Source: Pseudomonadota bacterium (lineage in GTDB: Bacteria; Pseudomonadota; Gammaproteobacteria; Steroidobacterales; Steroidobacteraceae). Taken from it: 49,329 bases of DNA. The stretch spans positions 1-49,329 of the forward strand of contig CANGJP010000011.1 in assembly GCA_947454465.1 (NCBI GenBank), in the 5' to 3' direction. Numbering within the stretch: the first letter of the stretch is position 1; the number at the start of each line of letters is the position of its first letter. Positions 1-7,913 of the stretch are shown piece by piece. Below the pieces are notes generated by a model. That model saw nothing but the letters and a program-made list of their open reading frames with translations. It did not search any database and was not told where the DNA came from. Both the position numbers and the translations under genes were made by a program.

Positions 1-2521
1 ACATCAAACGCAGCGCCCTGATGGGATAGTGCTGGATGAAGGCAATGAACACATTGCTGCCGATAGCCAATTTGATGCTGATATTGCAGCCATCTATGCT
101 GAGGAGGCTATGGAGCTCTTAGAAGTCGCTGATCGTGCTCTTCAGGCATGGCGCAAAGATCAGGCAGATGATCGGCGACAAGATGAGCTGAAACGAACGT
201 TACACACGTTGAAGGGCGGTGCCCGAATGGCTGGGATCGGGTCCATGGGGGATTTAAGTCATGAACTTGAGTCCTTGATGGAGTTGGTCGAACGAGGTGT
301 GTTACCCGCTCAATTATATGTTCTTGATCTTATCCAGTCTGGTATTGATGAATTGAGCCGAATGCGCGATGTGGTGAGCAGAGGGGGATATGCTCCAGAT
401 GCGTGCTCGCTAATTGATTCAATACGCGCAATAAGTCATGACCACGTCTTGCCGTCTGCTAGCGTGCTTCCCCTAGAAGAACTCAGTCATGATTCAGTCA
501 GGGATCGAGCTGTAGCGGAATTAGATTTAGTATTGGATGACTCATCTGAGCGGCAAATAAAGGCTGACTCATTGCAACAGCTTGATAGAGTGGCGGAGAC
601 GTCGCTGGGTGGAAGTACTCAATCGGATGTCGAGCAGCAAATAAATCAGGTAGTCGGTGACCAGTTATTAGAGCTACCGCAGTTCTCCGCAGAGCGTGGT
701 GATCTTGCTCGGGTCGATGCAGCTTTGCTGGATGATTTACTCAATGGTGCTGGAGAAGTGAATATTTTGCGTTCACGCATGGAGCAGCAAATATCATCAT
801 TGGATACGAATTTGTCGGAGTTGGGGCGAACGGTGACGCGATTGAAAGATCAGTTGCGAAAATTAGAGATGGAGACTGAAGCTCAAATCCTTCATAGGCA
901 TCATCATGATGTGAAAAATCGTGATGATTTTGATCCATTGGAGATGGATCGCTATTCGTCGATCCAGCAATTTTCTCGAGCATTAGCTGAGTCGGTAAGT
1001 GATGTGGATTCTATTGCCGGTTTGTTGGGCAGCATGACGGGAGAGGCGCACGGTTTGTTGATGCAGCAGCTGCGTGTGGTAACTGAATTGCAAAATGGAT
1101 TAATGAAAACGCGTATGGTGCCGTTTTCCTATCATGTTCCACGGCTAACGCGTTTAGTGAGGCAGGTGGCGGCCGATCTCGGTAAGCAGGTCGAGTTGAA
1201 AATTAGTGGTGCGGGTGGAGAGTTAGATCGGCAGGTGCTGGATCGTATGCTGCCACCCTTTGAGCATATGTTGCGTAATTCAGTGGTTCACGGCATTGAG
1301 TCTCCTGAAACACGTGCTGAACTGGGTAAAAGGCCCATAGGTGAAATTCATCTCGATCTGCATCGAGAAGGATCGGAAATGATCATTTCCATACAGGACG
1401 ATGGTCGTGGTATTGATGTACAAGCGATACAGAATAAAGCGAGCGCGAAGGGGTTAATAAAGTCCGATAGAGTGCTGACTGATGAGGCAGCTGTGCAGTT
1501 GATTCTAGAGCCGGGATTCAGTACGGCAACGGAAGTGACACAGCATGCAGGTCGTGGCGTTGGTATGGATGTGGTGGCTACCGCAATTAAAAAACTCGGT
1601 GGCGTATTGTTTACCGAAAATAAGTCTGGTCAAGGAGTGAAGTTTACTATTCGTTTGCCTTTCACTTTGGCAATTAGCCAAGCGTTGTTGGTTCGAGTGG
1701 GTGAGAGTGAACTATATGCACTTCCTTTGCCTACCATTGAAAGCATCGTTCGTTTGCCTAGAGCTGAAGTACTTGACTATCTTAGTAGTGGCTCAGCCGC
1801 TTTTGAGTATGGAGGATTAAGGTATAAGGTTCAGTATTTAGGTGCATTTATTCATGCCGATGCTTCAATATTACCCGATGGAGCTGAATTGTCGTTAATT
1901 TTGATCAAGGCGGGTGAACATTCTACTGCGTTGCTTACTGATGAGATCGTTGGTAATCGTGAGGTGGTTGTTAAAACGGTTGGCCCGTTGGTATCGGGTA
2001 TCCGTTGGATTTCTGGTGCTACGATCTTGGGCGACGGTCGGGTCGTGATTATTCTTGATATGGGTATGCTGGTTCGTTCTCAGTGGCGAGCTCATCAGAA
2101 TGTGCCTTTAGTGGGTAGAAGCAAGGACAGTCGAACATTTGTCTTGGTTGTGGATGATTCCATAACGGTTAGGCGCGTGACTCAGCGTCTGCTTGAGCGT
2201 CATGGTATGCGAGTGCTGACTGCTAAGGATGGAATTGACGCATTAGAAATCTTACAGGAGCATGTTCCTGATGTGATTCTGATGGATATCGAAATGCCGC
2301 GTATGGATGGTTATGAACTGGCGACTACGATTCGGAGTGATGTCCGTTGGCGGGATGTGCCAATCGTTATTATCACTTCTCGTGTGGGCGAAAAGCATCG
2401 TGCGCGTGCGCTTGAGATTGGCGTCAATGCCTATCTGGGTAAGCCATATCAAGAAAATCAGTTGCTTGATGCCATTGAGCCCTTAGTCACTGCGAAGGGA
2501 CGCCTAAATGAGGTCCATTAA
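1..2521 (+). CDS. chpA: ChpA/PilL-type chemosensory hybrid histidine kinase, C-terminal part (5' end outside window)
   Basis: This is the CheA-like kinase that controls type IV pili. The reading frame is open to the window edge, so the GTG at 29 is probably internal; ChpA/PilL proteins usually run to about 2000 residues with several Hpt domains. Numbered from that GTG, the visible order is: an Hpt domain with phospho-acceptor His59 in the motif HTLKGGARM; a CheA-like dimerisation region; a GHKL ATPase with N-box Asn417 (LRNSVVHG), DDGRGID from residue 457 and GRGVGMDVV; a CheW-like domain; and a C-terminal receiver with DD in VVDDS and phospho-acceptor Asp753 in MDIEMPRMDG. The stop abuts the ATG of the CheW-like gene, as expected for a pil-chp operon. 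The family is certain. The exact pilus role rests on domain order and on the chpC neighbour. Confidence 0.92.
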   Translation, partial: HQTQRPDGIVLDEGNEHIAADSQFDADIAAIYAEEAMELLEVADRALQAWRKDQADDRRQDELKRTLHTLKGGARMAGIGSMGDLSHELESLMELVERGVLPAQLYVLDLIQSGIDELSRMRDVVSRGGYAPDACSLIDSIRAISHDHVLPSASVLPLEELSHDSVRDRAVAELDLVLDDSSERQIKADSLQQLDRVAETSLGGSTQSDVEQQINQVVGDQLLELPQFSAERGDLARVDAALLDDLLNGAGEVNILRSRMEQQISSLDTNLSELGRTVTRLKDQLRKLEMETEAQILHRHHHDVKNRDDFDPLEMDRYSSIQQFSRALAESVSDVDSIAGLLGSMTGEAHGLLMQQLRVVTELQNGLMKTRMVPFSYHVPRLTRLVRQVAADLGKQVELKISGAGGELDRQVLDRMLPPFEHMLRNSVVHGIESPETRAELGKRPIGEIHLDLHREGSEMIISIQDDGRGIDVQAIQNKASAKGLIKSDRVLTDEAAVQLILEPGFSTATEVTQHAGRGVGMDVVATAIKKLGGVLFTENKSGQGVKFTIRLPFTLAISQALLVRVGESELYALPLPTIESIVRLPRAEVLDYLSSGSAAFEYGGLRYKVQYLGAFIHADASILPDGAELSLILIKAGEHSTALLTDEIVGNREVVVKTVGPLVSGIRWISGATILGDGRVVIILDMGMLVRSQWRAHQNVPLVGRSKDSRTFVLVVDDSITVRRVTQRLLERHGMRVLTAKDGIDALEILQEHVPDVILMDIEMPRMDGYELATTIRSDVRWRDVPIVIITSRVGEKHRARALEIGVNAYLGKPYQENQLLDAIEPLVTAKGRLNEVH

Positions 2522-2989
2522 ATGAATGCGACGGCAGAGGACCTATATGGCATGCTGGTACCGTTGAGTGGAATGCGTCTATTGGTGCCGCGCGGATGTG
2601 TTGCAGAGGTCGTAGTCAGTCAGCAACTACAATCTCCAGCAAGTGCGCCTCTATGGTACTTAGGGTCAATGAGTTGGGGTGATCGGAAGTTGCCGGTTAT
2701 TTCATTTGAGGCGGCGTGCGGTAATTCGCTGCCAATTCAGAGCTCTAGGGCCCGAGTCATTGTATGTGTGGCAATCACCGATCATATTGGCGCCGGGTAT
2801 TTTGGTCTTGTGAGTCAAGGATTCCCGCAGTTGGTGAAGCTCGGTACAGATCTCGTAAAGCCTGACCCGAGTTCGCTGCCTTTCGGGAGCCGGCCTATAT
2901 TGAGCCAGGTCCGATTCATCAACGAAACAGCCTTGATTCCCGATTTTGAGCAATTAGAGTTGATGATTGGTCGAGAAATGCCCAGCTAG
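2522..2989 (+). CDS. chpC: CheW-like adaptor ChpC
   Basis: A 155-residue single-domain CheW-like protein whose ATG directly follows the stop codon of the preceding kinase, so the two are translationally coupled. The CheW fold is suggested by the pattern of short beta strands (LVPLSGMRLLVPRGCVAEVV, then WGDRKLPVISFEAACG). CheW family adaptors link chemoreceptors to the kinase; ChpC is the accessory adaptor encoded after ChpA in Pseudomonas-type Chp systems. It is the last gene of the cluster and converges on rsmE with a gap of about 10 bases, leaving no room for a separate terminator. The CheW assignment is good. The chpC symbol rests mainly on position. Confidence 0.82.
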   Translation: MNATAEDLYGMLVPLSGMRLLVPRGCVAEVVVSQQLQSPASAPLWYLGSMSWGDRKLPVISFEAACGNSLPIQSSRARVIVCVAITDHIGAGYFGLVSQGFPQLVKLGTDLVKPDPSSLPFGSRPILSQVRFINETALIPDFEQLELMIGREMPS

Positions 2990-2999
2990 ATGGGGTGTG

Positions 3000-3734
3000 C
3001 TATTTAAGATCTCCCCAGCTTGCCTGTAGAATTGATAGTGCAACTACTGCTGCAGTTTCTGTGCGGAGGATTCGTGGGCCTAGTGATACAGGTGTGAAGC
3101 CAGCTTGCTCCGCTAGATGAATTTCATCTTCCTCAAGTCCGCCTTCTGGGCCAATCAAAAGAGCAACATGGTTTGCATTAACTTCAAGTCTTGTTAGAGG
3201 CGTGGTTGCGTTAGGGCTAAGCACAAGTCGTATCCCGCTTTTGGCATGTGAGCTAATGTATTGGTTTAGAGGTGTGGGAAGTTGCACAGTAGGTACAACA
3301 CTGCGGCCACTTTGTTCGCAGGCACTGATGACAATAGCTTGCCAGTGTTCTTGTTTCTTCAATGATTGTTTATCATCAAGCCGGACTACGCTGCGTGAAC
3401 TCAGTACGGGCACAATGGTTGACACGCCCAGTTCAGTGGCTTTTTGTAGAGACCAGTCCATGCGGTCACTGCGTGAAATAGCTTGCACGAGTGTAAGCTG
3501 TAGCGGCGATTCTTTAATCGGATCAGTTTTCTGCCCAATGCGGACATAAACTCGTTGGCCATCAATGCGGCAAATTTGGGCGTGGTGTTCATTACCGAGT
3601 CCATCGAACACGATCAGCGACGCACCTTCCCGTTGGCGTAATACACGAACCAAATGATTGCCGCCGCTAGTGGGCAAAAGTATTTCGCTGTCTACGCGGA
3701 GTAAAGCTGGAAGGTGAATACGGGTCAGTCGCAT
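3000..3734 (-). CDS. rsmE: 16S rRNA (uracil(1498)-N3)-methyltransferase RsmE
   Basis: A 244-residue SPOUT-class (trefoil-knot) RNA methyltransferase, the normal length for the family. It methylates N3 of U1498 in 16S rRNA using S-adenosylmethionine. The SAM-binding knot is visible at the C-terminus: LLIGPEGGLEEDEI followed by GFTPVSLGPRILRTETA, both hallmark RsmE motifs. The N-terminus (MRLTRIHLP) matches the small PUA-like domain. Its start codon lies inside the end of bioA, a 10-base overlap on the same strand, so bioA and rsmE are probably cotranscribed. Confidence 0.95.
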   Translation of the reverse strand: MRLTRIHLPALLRVDSEILLPTSGGNHLVRVLRQREGASLIVFDGLGNEHHAQICRIDGQRVYVRIGQKTDPIKESPLQLTLVQAISRSDRMDWSLQKATELGVSTIVPVLSSRSVVRLDDKQSLKKQEHWQAIVISACEQSGRSVVPTVQLPTPLNQYISSHAKSGIRLVLSPNATTPLTRLEVNANHVALLIGPEGGLEEDEIHLAEQAGFTPVSLGPRILRTETAAVVALSILQASWGDLK

Positions 3735-5095
3735 GTGGCCAGCTCGATGCCTTGAGTTGCGGTGTCGACCAGATAGTCAATCTCCTGTTCGGTAATGACG
3801 TAGGGTGGCATGAAGTAGACCACGTTGCCGATCGGGCGCAATAGGATACCTTGTTGTAAAGCATGATGATAAATACGTAGTCCGCGTCGTTGTTGCCAGT
3901 CATATTGCTCACGGGTTTTTTTGTTACGTATCAGCTCAATGGCGCAGATCATGCCGTGTTGGCGGACTTCTGCCACATGGGGGTGATCATTCAGAGCTTG
4001 TGTGCGGTGCTGAAGGTGTTCACTTAGCTGTCGGTTGCGTGCCAATACAGGTTCGGTCGCAAAAATATTCAATGTGGCTAAGGCTGCGGCACACGCTAGT
4101 GGATTGCCTGTGTAGCTGTGTGAGTGCAGAAATGCACGCAAACTGATGTATTCATCGTAGAAGGCGCCATATATAGATTCGGTGGTTAAGACGGTTGATA
4201 GTGGTAGATATCCGCCAGTTAACCCTTTAGATAAGCACATGAAATCAGGGCTAATGCCAGCTTGTTCGCAGGCGAACAGGGTGCCGGTTCGGCCAAACCC
4301 AACAGCAATCTCGTCGGCGATGAGATGTACGCCAAACTCATCACAGGCTTGTCGCAATAGTTTTAGATAAATTGGATGATGCATGCGCATATTGCCTGCG
4401 CATTGCACCAAGGGTTCGATAATCACTGCACAGGCTTCAGCGGCATGCTGCTCGAGTATCTTTCGCATCGGTTCGATCATGCGATGCGAGTACTGTTCCC
4501 AAGTCTCTCCGCTGTCACGATGGAAGCAGTCAGGGGAGGGGGCGGTGATGACATCCATGAGCAAGGGTTGATATATTTGTTTGTAAAGTTCGACATTGCC
4601 CAGTGCCAATGCGCCAAGTGTTTCGCCGTGATAGCTATTTTCTAGCGTTATGAAGCGACGTTTTTGATGCTTACCTTGATTGTGCCAATAGTGAAAACTC
4701 ATTTTTGCTGCTACTTCAATGGCGGATGAGCCATTGTCAGCATAAAAGCAGCGCGTCAGTCCGGAGGGTGCTAGATTCACCAGCTGTTCGGATAGCTGAA
4801 TTACCGGTTCATGGGTGAACCCTGCCAGCATCACGTGCTCCAATGAGTCCAGCTGTTTTTTTATAGCTGCTCCGATTTTTGGATTGGTATGACCGAATAG
4901 ATTAGTCCACCAAGAGCTAACGGCATCGAGATAACGTTTGCCATTAAAGTCTTCCAGCCATACCCCTTCGCCCCGGCGAATAGGAATCATGGGTAGGGTT
5001 TGCCCGCCGAGTGCGTGATCGCGCATTTGTGTACAGGGATGCCATACATGACGCAGATCTCGGTCAGTTAGATCAAGCTGGGTGTGGTTGCTCAC
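3725..5095 (-). CDS. bioA: Adenosylmethionine-8-amino-7-oxononanoate aminotransferase BioA
   Basis: A class-III PLP aminotransferase of 456 residues that makes 7,8-diaminopelargonate from 8-amino-7-oxononanoate in biotin synthesis, with S-adenosylmethionine as amino donor. Diagnostic segments are HVWHPCTQM near residue 17, the SSWWTNLFGH block near 60, the cofactor-binding DEIAVGFGRTG from Asp261, and the PLP lysine Lys290 in CLSKGLTGGYLPLS. The gene stands alone: no bioB, bioF, bioC or bioD is nearby and I could not make out a BirA operator in the 118-base divergent spacer before ampD. Its 3' end overlaps the rsmE start. Confidence 0.96.
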   Translation of the reverse strand: MSNHTQLDLTDRDLRHVWHPCTQMRDHALGGQTLPMIPIRRGEGVWLEDFNGKRYLDAVSSWWTNLFGHTNPKIGAAIKKQLDSLEHVMLAGFTHEPVIQLSEQLVNLAPSGLTRCFYADNGSSAIEVAAKMSFHYWHNQGKHQKRRFITLENSYHGETLGALALGNVELYKQIYQPLLMDVITAPSPDCFHRDSGETWEQYSHRMIEPMRKILEQHAAEACAVIIEPLVQCAGNMRMHHPIYLKLLRQACDEFGVHLIADEIAVGFGRTGTLFACEQAGISPDFMCLSKGLTGGYLPLSTVLTTESIYGAFYDEYISLRAFLHSHSYTGNPLACAAALATLNIFATEPVLARNRQLSEHLQHRTQALNDHPHVAEVRQHGMICAIELIRNKKTREQYDWQQRRGLRIYHHALQQGILLRPIGNVVYFMPPYVITEQEIDYLVDTATQGIELATCD

Positions 5096-5213
5096 TGTGT
5101 GACAATTGATAAAGATTAAAGTGGCATTGTGCCAAAAAAGTCTGATTAAGGTGGTCTCATTTTCTGTCTATAGGGCTGGCGAGATAAAGATGAAATAGGC
5201 ATGATCTCAATCA

Positions 5214-5789
5214 ATGAAAAAGACTCATTGTTATTCTGTAGATAATGTCCGTGGTTTAATACTAGGTGTTCGTCAGGTTTTTTCGCCAAATTTTGATGCG
5301 CGACCTGACGGTATATCGCCAGATCTGATTATTGTGCATGGCATTAGTCTACCTCCTGGCCAGTATGGTGGCCCGTGGATCGATCGGTTGTTCACTAACC
5401 AATTGGACTGGAGTGCGCATCCGTACTTCAAACAGATAGAGGGTACGCGCGTGTCGTCCCACCTGCTGATCCGTCGCGATGGAGAAGTGGTTCAGTATGT
5501 GCCATTTCATGCTCGTGCGTGGCATGCAGGGGTATCAAGTTTTCAAGGTCGTGAGCGCTGTAATGATTTTTCGATTGGAATAGAGTTGGAAGGTGCTGAT
5601 GATACTGCTTATGAAGCAAATCAGTATCGAGAGTTGGGGCGCGTCATCGTAGCATTGTGTGGCGCATATCCTGGGTTATCTACAGAGCGGCTTGTTGGGC
5701 ATAGTGATGTGGCTCCAGGTCGAAAAACTGATCCAGGTCAAAGTTTCGATTGGCTACGTTTACGTGCCATGCTGCGTGCATGGATCTGA
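5214..5789 (+). CDS. ampD: 1,6-anhydro-N-acetylmuramyl-L-alanine amidase AmpD
   Basis: A 191-residue cytoplasmic zinc amidase (N-acetylmuramoyl-L-alanine amidase type 2). It recycles peptidoglycan by cutting the stem peptide from anhydro-muropeptides, and so also sets the level of AmpR-type signals where those exist. The zinc ligands fit the family: His42 in IIVHGISLPPGQYGGP, then His163 and Asp173 in GHSDVAPGRKTDPG. There is no signal peptide, as expected for AmpD and unlike the exported AmiD. It starts 118 bases from the divergent bioA, and btuF follows after 3 bases. Confidence 0.95.
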   Translation: MKKTHCYSVDNVRGLILGVRQVFSPNFDARPDGISPDLIIVHGISLPPGQYGGPWIDRLFTNQLDWSAHPYFKQIEGTRVSSHLLIRRDGEVVQYVPFHARAWHAGVSSFQGRERCNDFSIGIELEGADDTAYEANQYRELGRVIVALCGAYPGLSTERLVGHSDVAPGRKTDPGQSFDWLRLRAMLRAWI

Positions 5790-5792
5790 GTC

Positions 5793-6680
5793 ATGCGTGT
5801 ATGGTTGTTAGTCATTGTCATGATGTTGTGCGGATGTGGGCAGCATAGAAGTGTTCAGTCTTCAGCGGCCACATCGCATATTCAACAGAACGCCGTAGCT
5901 GAGATGGCCACAGTCCCTGCTCGACGCATCGTTTCACTTGCGCCTGGTATAACAGAGCTAATTTATGCGGTAGGCGCTGAACCATTTTTAGTTGCTACTG
6001 TGGAATATTCAGATTATCCAGCGGAGGCTAAAAAAATTCCTCGAGTAGGCGACGCATTTCGTATCGATATGGAAAAGCTTTTGGCATTAAAGCCAGACTT
6101 GGTTTTGGCTTGGGGATCGGGCACTGCAGCAACCACAATAGAGCAGATCAAGTCGCTAGGTGTGCGTGTTGAAAGTTTGGATGTAAAGCATATCAGCGAA
6201 GTGAGTAAATCACTGATCAAAATAGGTCAGATGACTGGATTGCAGCGTAATGGAACACAGGCAGCGGATATATTCGATCGAGAAATGAGTGCGCTGCGGG
6301 GGCTATATCAAGATAGATCGCCCATAGATGTGTTTGTGGAGGTGAATGCTCGTCCTTTATACACAGTCAATGGTCAGCACATACTCAGTGAAGTATTAAC
6401 TTTGTGCGGCGGTCGCAATGTTTTTGCTGATCTCAATCAGCTCGCACCAATTGTGGGTACCGAGGCTGTGTTGAAAGCAAATCCTGACGTTATTCTTTCT
6501 GCGGATGATAAGTTGGAGCAATTGCAACAGGATTGGCAGCAATGGCCTCAAATCAAGGCAGTAAAAAAACGTCATCTTTATGTGGTCTCACCCGATACGA
6601 CTACGCGTGCAACGCCACGTTTGTTGCAGGGTGCAAAAGAAGTTTGCCAAGCGTTAGATAAAGCGCGTGAACTAGGTTAG
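5793..6680 (+). CDS. btuF: Cobalamin-binding periplasmic protein BtuF (lipoprotein-like)
   Basis: A 295-residue solute-binding protein of the BtuF/FepB class. The N-terminus has a short hydrophobic segment ending in the lipobox-like sequence MMLCGC, so it is probably a lipid-anchored periplasmic protein. The fold is recognisable from RRIVSLAPGITELIYAVGAE, the VATVEYSDYP block and PRVGDAFRIDMEKLLALKPD, typical of B12-binding proteins. It begins 3 bases after ampD and converges on the cobalamin adenosyltransferase gene with a 1-base gap. With btuB, btuC-like and btuD-like genes within 9 kb, cobalamin is the likely ligand; a siderophore or haem cannot be excluded from sequence alone. Confidence 0.88.
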   Translation: MRVWLLVIVMMLCGCGQHRSVQSSAATSHIQQNAVAEMATVPARRIVSLAPGITELIYAVGAEPFLVATVEYSDYPAEAKKIPRVGDAFRIDMEKLLALKPDLVLAWGSGTAATTIEQIKSLGVRVESLDVKHISEVSKSLIKIGQMTGLQRNGTQAADIFDREMSALRGLYQDRSPIDVFVEVNARPLYTVNGQHILSEVLTLCGGRNVFADLNQLAPIVGTEAVLKANPDVILSADDKLEQLQQDWQQWPQIKAVKKRHLYVVSPDTTTRATPRLLQGAKEVCQALDKARELG

Positions 6681-6681
6681 C

Positions 6682-7230
6682 TCAGCGTTTGTGTTGCCAC
6701 AATACTTCACTTCCTCCTTCATGGCGCGCGAGGATTCGGGCAATCACGAAAAGCAAATCAGACAGACGATTCAAATAGGTGGTAATTTCATAAGGTAATT
6801 TCTCGTTTCGGTTCAGTGCCCAGCATGTACGTTCTGCACGTCTAGTGATTGTGCGTGCGAGGTGACAGGCTGCAGCGGCGGGTCCACCGCCGGGTAGTAT
6901 AAAATCCTTCAATGGAGGGAGGGGTGCATTAAAGGCGTCCAGTGCAAGTTCCAATCGATCGATATGTCTTTGCTGAATGGCTCGATACCCAGGGGTTGCA
7001 AGCTCACCGCCCAGATCAAATAACTCATGCTGTACTTCAGTAAGACAGTGACGTACTTCTTCAGGAATGTCGCGTACAGCCAATACCATACCGATCGCGC
7101 TGTTGGCTTCATCGGTATCGCCGTACGCTGCTACACGTGGGTCATCTTTATTCACGCGCGAACCGTCTCCAAGACCAGTGGTGCCTTGATCTCCAGTGCG
7201 AGTGTAGATTTTACTTAAACGGTTGCCCAT
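6682..7230 (-). CDS. PduO-type cob(I)alamin adenosyltransferase
   Basis: A 182-residue ATP:corrinoid adenosyltransferase of the PduO/MMAB family, which attaches the 5'-deoxyadenosyl group to cob(I)alamin. Diagnostic motifs are KIYTRTGDQGTTGLGDGSRV at the N-terminus, the AYGDTDEANSAIG block, and ITRRAERTCWALN in the C-terminal half. It is the third gene of a minus-strand group behind the B12 riboswitch (btuB, small membrane protein, then this gene), so it probably responds to cobalamin through the same leader. This is the PduO type, not the BtuR/CobA type usual in enterics. Confidence 0.94.
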   Translation of the reverse strand: MGNRLSKIYTRTGDQGTTGLGDGSRVNKDDPRVAAYGDTDEANSAIGMVLAVRDIPEEVRHCLTEVQHELFDLGGELATPGYRAIQQRHIDRLELALDAFNAPLPPLKDFILPGGGPAAAACHLARTITRRAERTCWALNRNEKLPYEITTYLNRLSDLLFVIARILARHEGGSEVLWQHKR

Positions 7231-7260
7231 GAATATGCCTAAATTAACTAAGAAACAACA

Positions 7261-7845
7261 CTACACTTTCTGATGCTGAGTAAATAGGGTGGATAGCTGG
7301 CCAGTGGCATAAATACCACAGTAGGCGATACCAACATACAAACAAGTGGTAATTAGGTAGAGAGGGAAGTATTGAGCTATCGTTTGTGTATACTCGAATA
7401 AAGATAAATCAGATGTGCTTGATGAGGTTAAAAACATACCAAGGTTTGAAACAGCAAAGCATGTAGTTACTCCAAGTGTCACCGAAAAAATACCTGCCAC
7501 CCAAGAATAAATGGCAGGAAGGCTTTGTTTACTAAACCACTGGCCTGCCGCCCAAAGAGAAAAGTAAGCAGGTATTAAAAAGGCATAGGCTGCAGTAAAG
7601 CATTCAGTGCCGATGCCATTCGTTACTGCAAGAAGGTCTGCTGCAATGCAGCCTATGAATAAAGCAATCAGCCATTGACGTCCAGCAATTAGTGTGCCCA
7701 TCAACCAAAATACTGCCCAGCTCGCATCAGGTGGATTGAGACTCGAACCGAAGTGCGAGCCGACAATGCCAGAGCGAGTGACCAGCAGTAGTCCAACCAG
7801 TAAAAAGCCTGTCACTGTTTGATTAATGAGATTATGAGTTTTCAT
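7261..7845 (-). CDS. Small integral membrane protein in the B12-riboswitch operon
   Basis: A 194-residue protein with five or six hydrophobic segments and no domain I can name. It opens with a membrane segment (TGFLLVGLLLVTRSG), then the conserved-looking block SLNPPDASWAVFWLMGTLIA, then further helices. Size, topology and position resemble ECF-transporter S-components and other small vitamin-transport membrane proteins, but I see no energising T/A module next to it. It lies 68 bases after btuB and 30 bases before the adenosyltransferase on the same strand, so a role in cobalamin or cobalt handling is the best guess. That is inference from position; the sequence itself only shows a polytopic membrane protein. 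Confidence 0.7.
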   Translation of the reverse strand: MKTHNLINQTVTGFLLVGLLLVTRSGIVGSHFGSSLNPPDASWAVFWLMGTLIAGRQWLIALFIGCIAADLLAVTNGIGTECFTAAYAFLIPAYFSLWAAGQWFSKQSLPAIYSWVAGIFSVTLGVTTCFAVSNLGMFLTSSSTSDLSLFEYTQTIAQYFPLYLITTCLYVGIAYCGIYATGQLSTLFTQHQKV

Positions 7846-7913
7846 TAGGGCTGCCTATCTAGATTGAACTGGATAGATTGATGAAAGATATATAACTAGT
7901 TTTAAGAGTTAAG

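Noticed and set aside
741-983. Antisense ORF inside chpA
   Set aside because: Shadow of the kinase reading frame with no motif or ribosome site.
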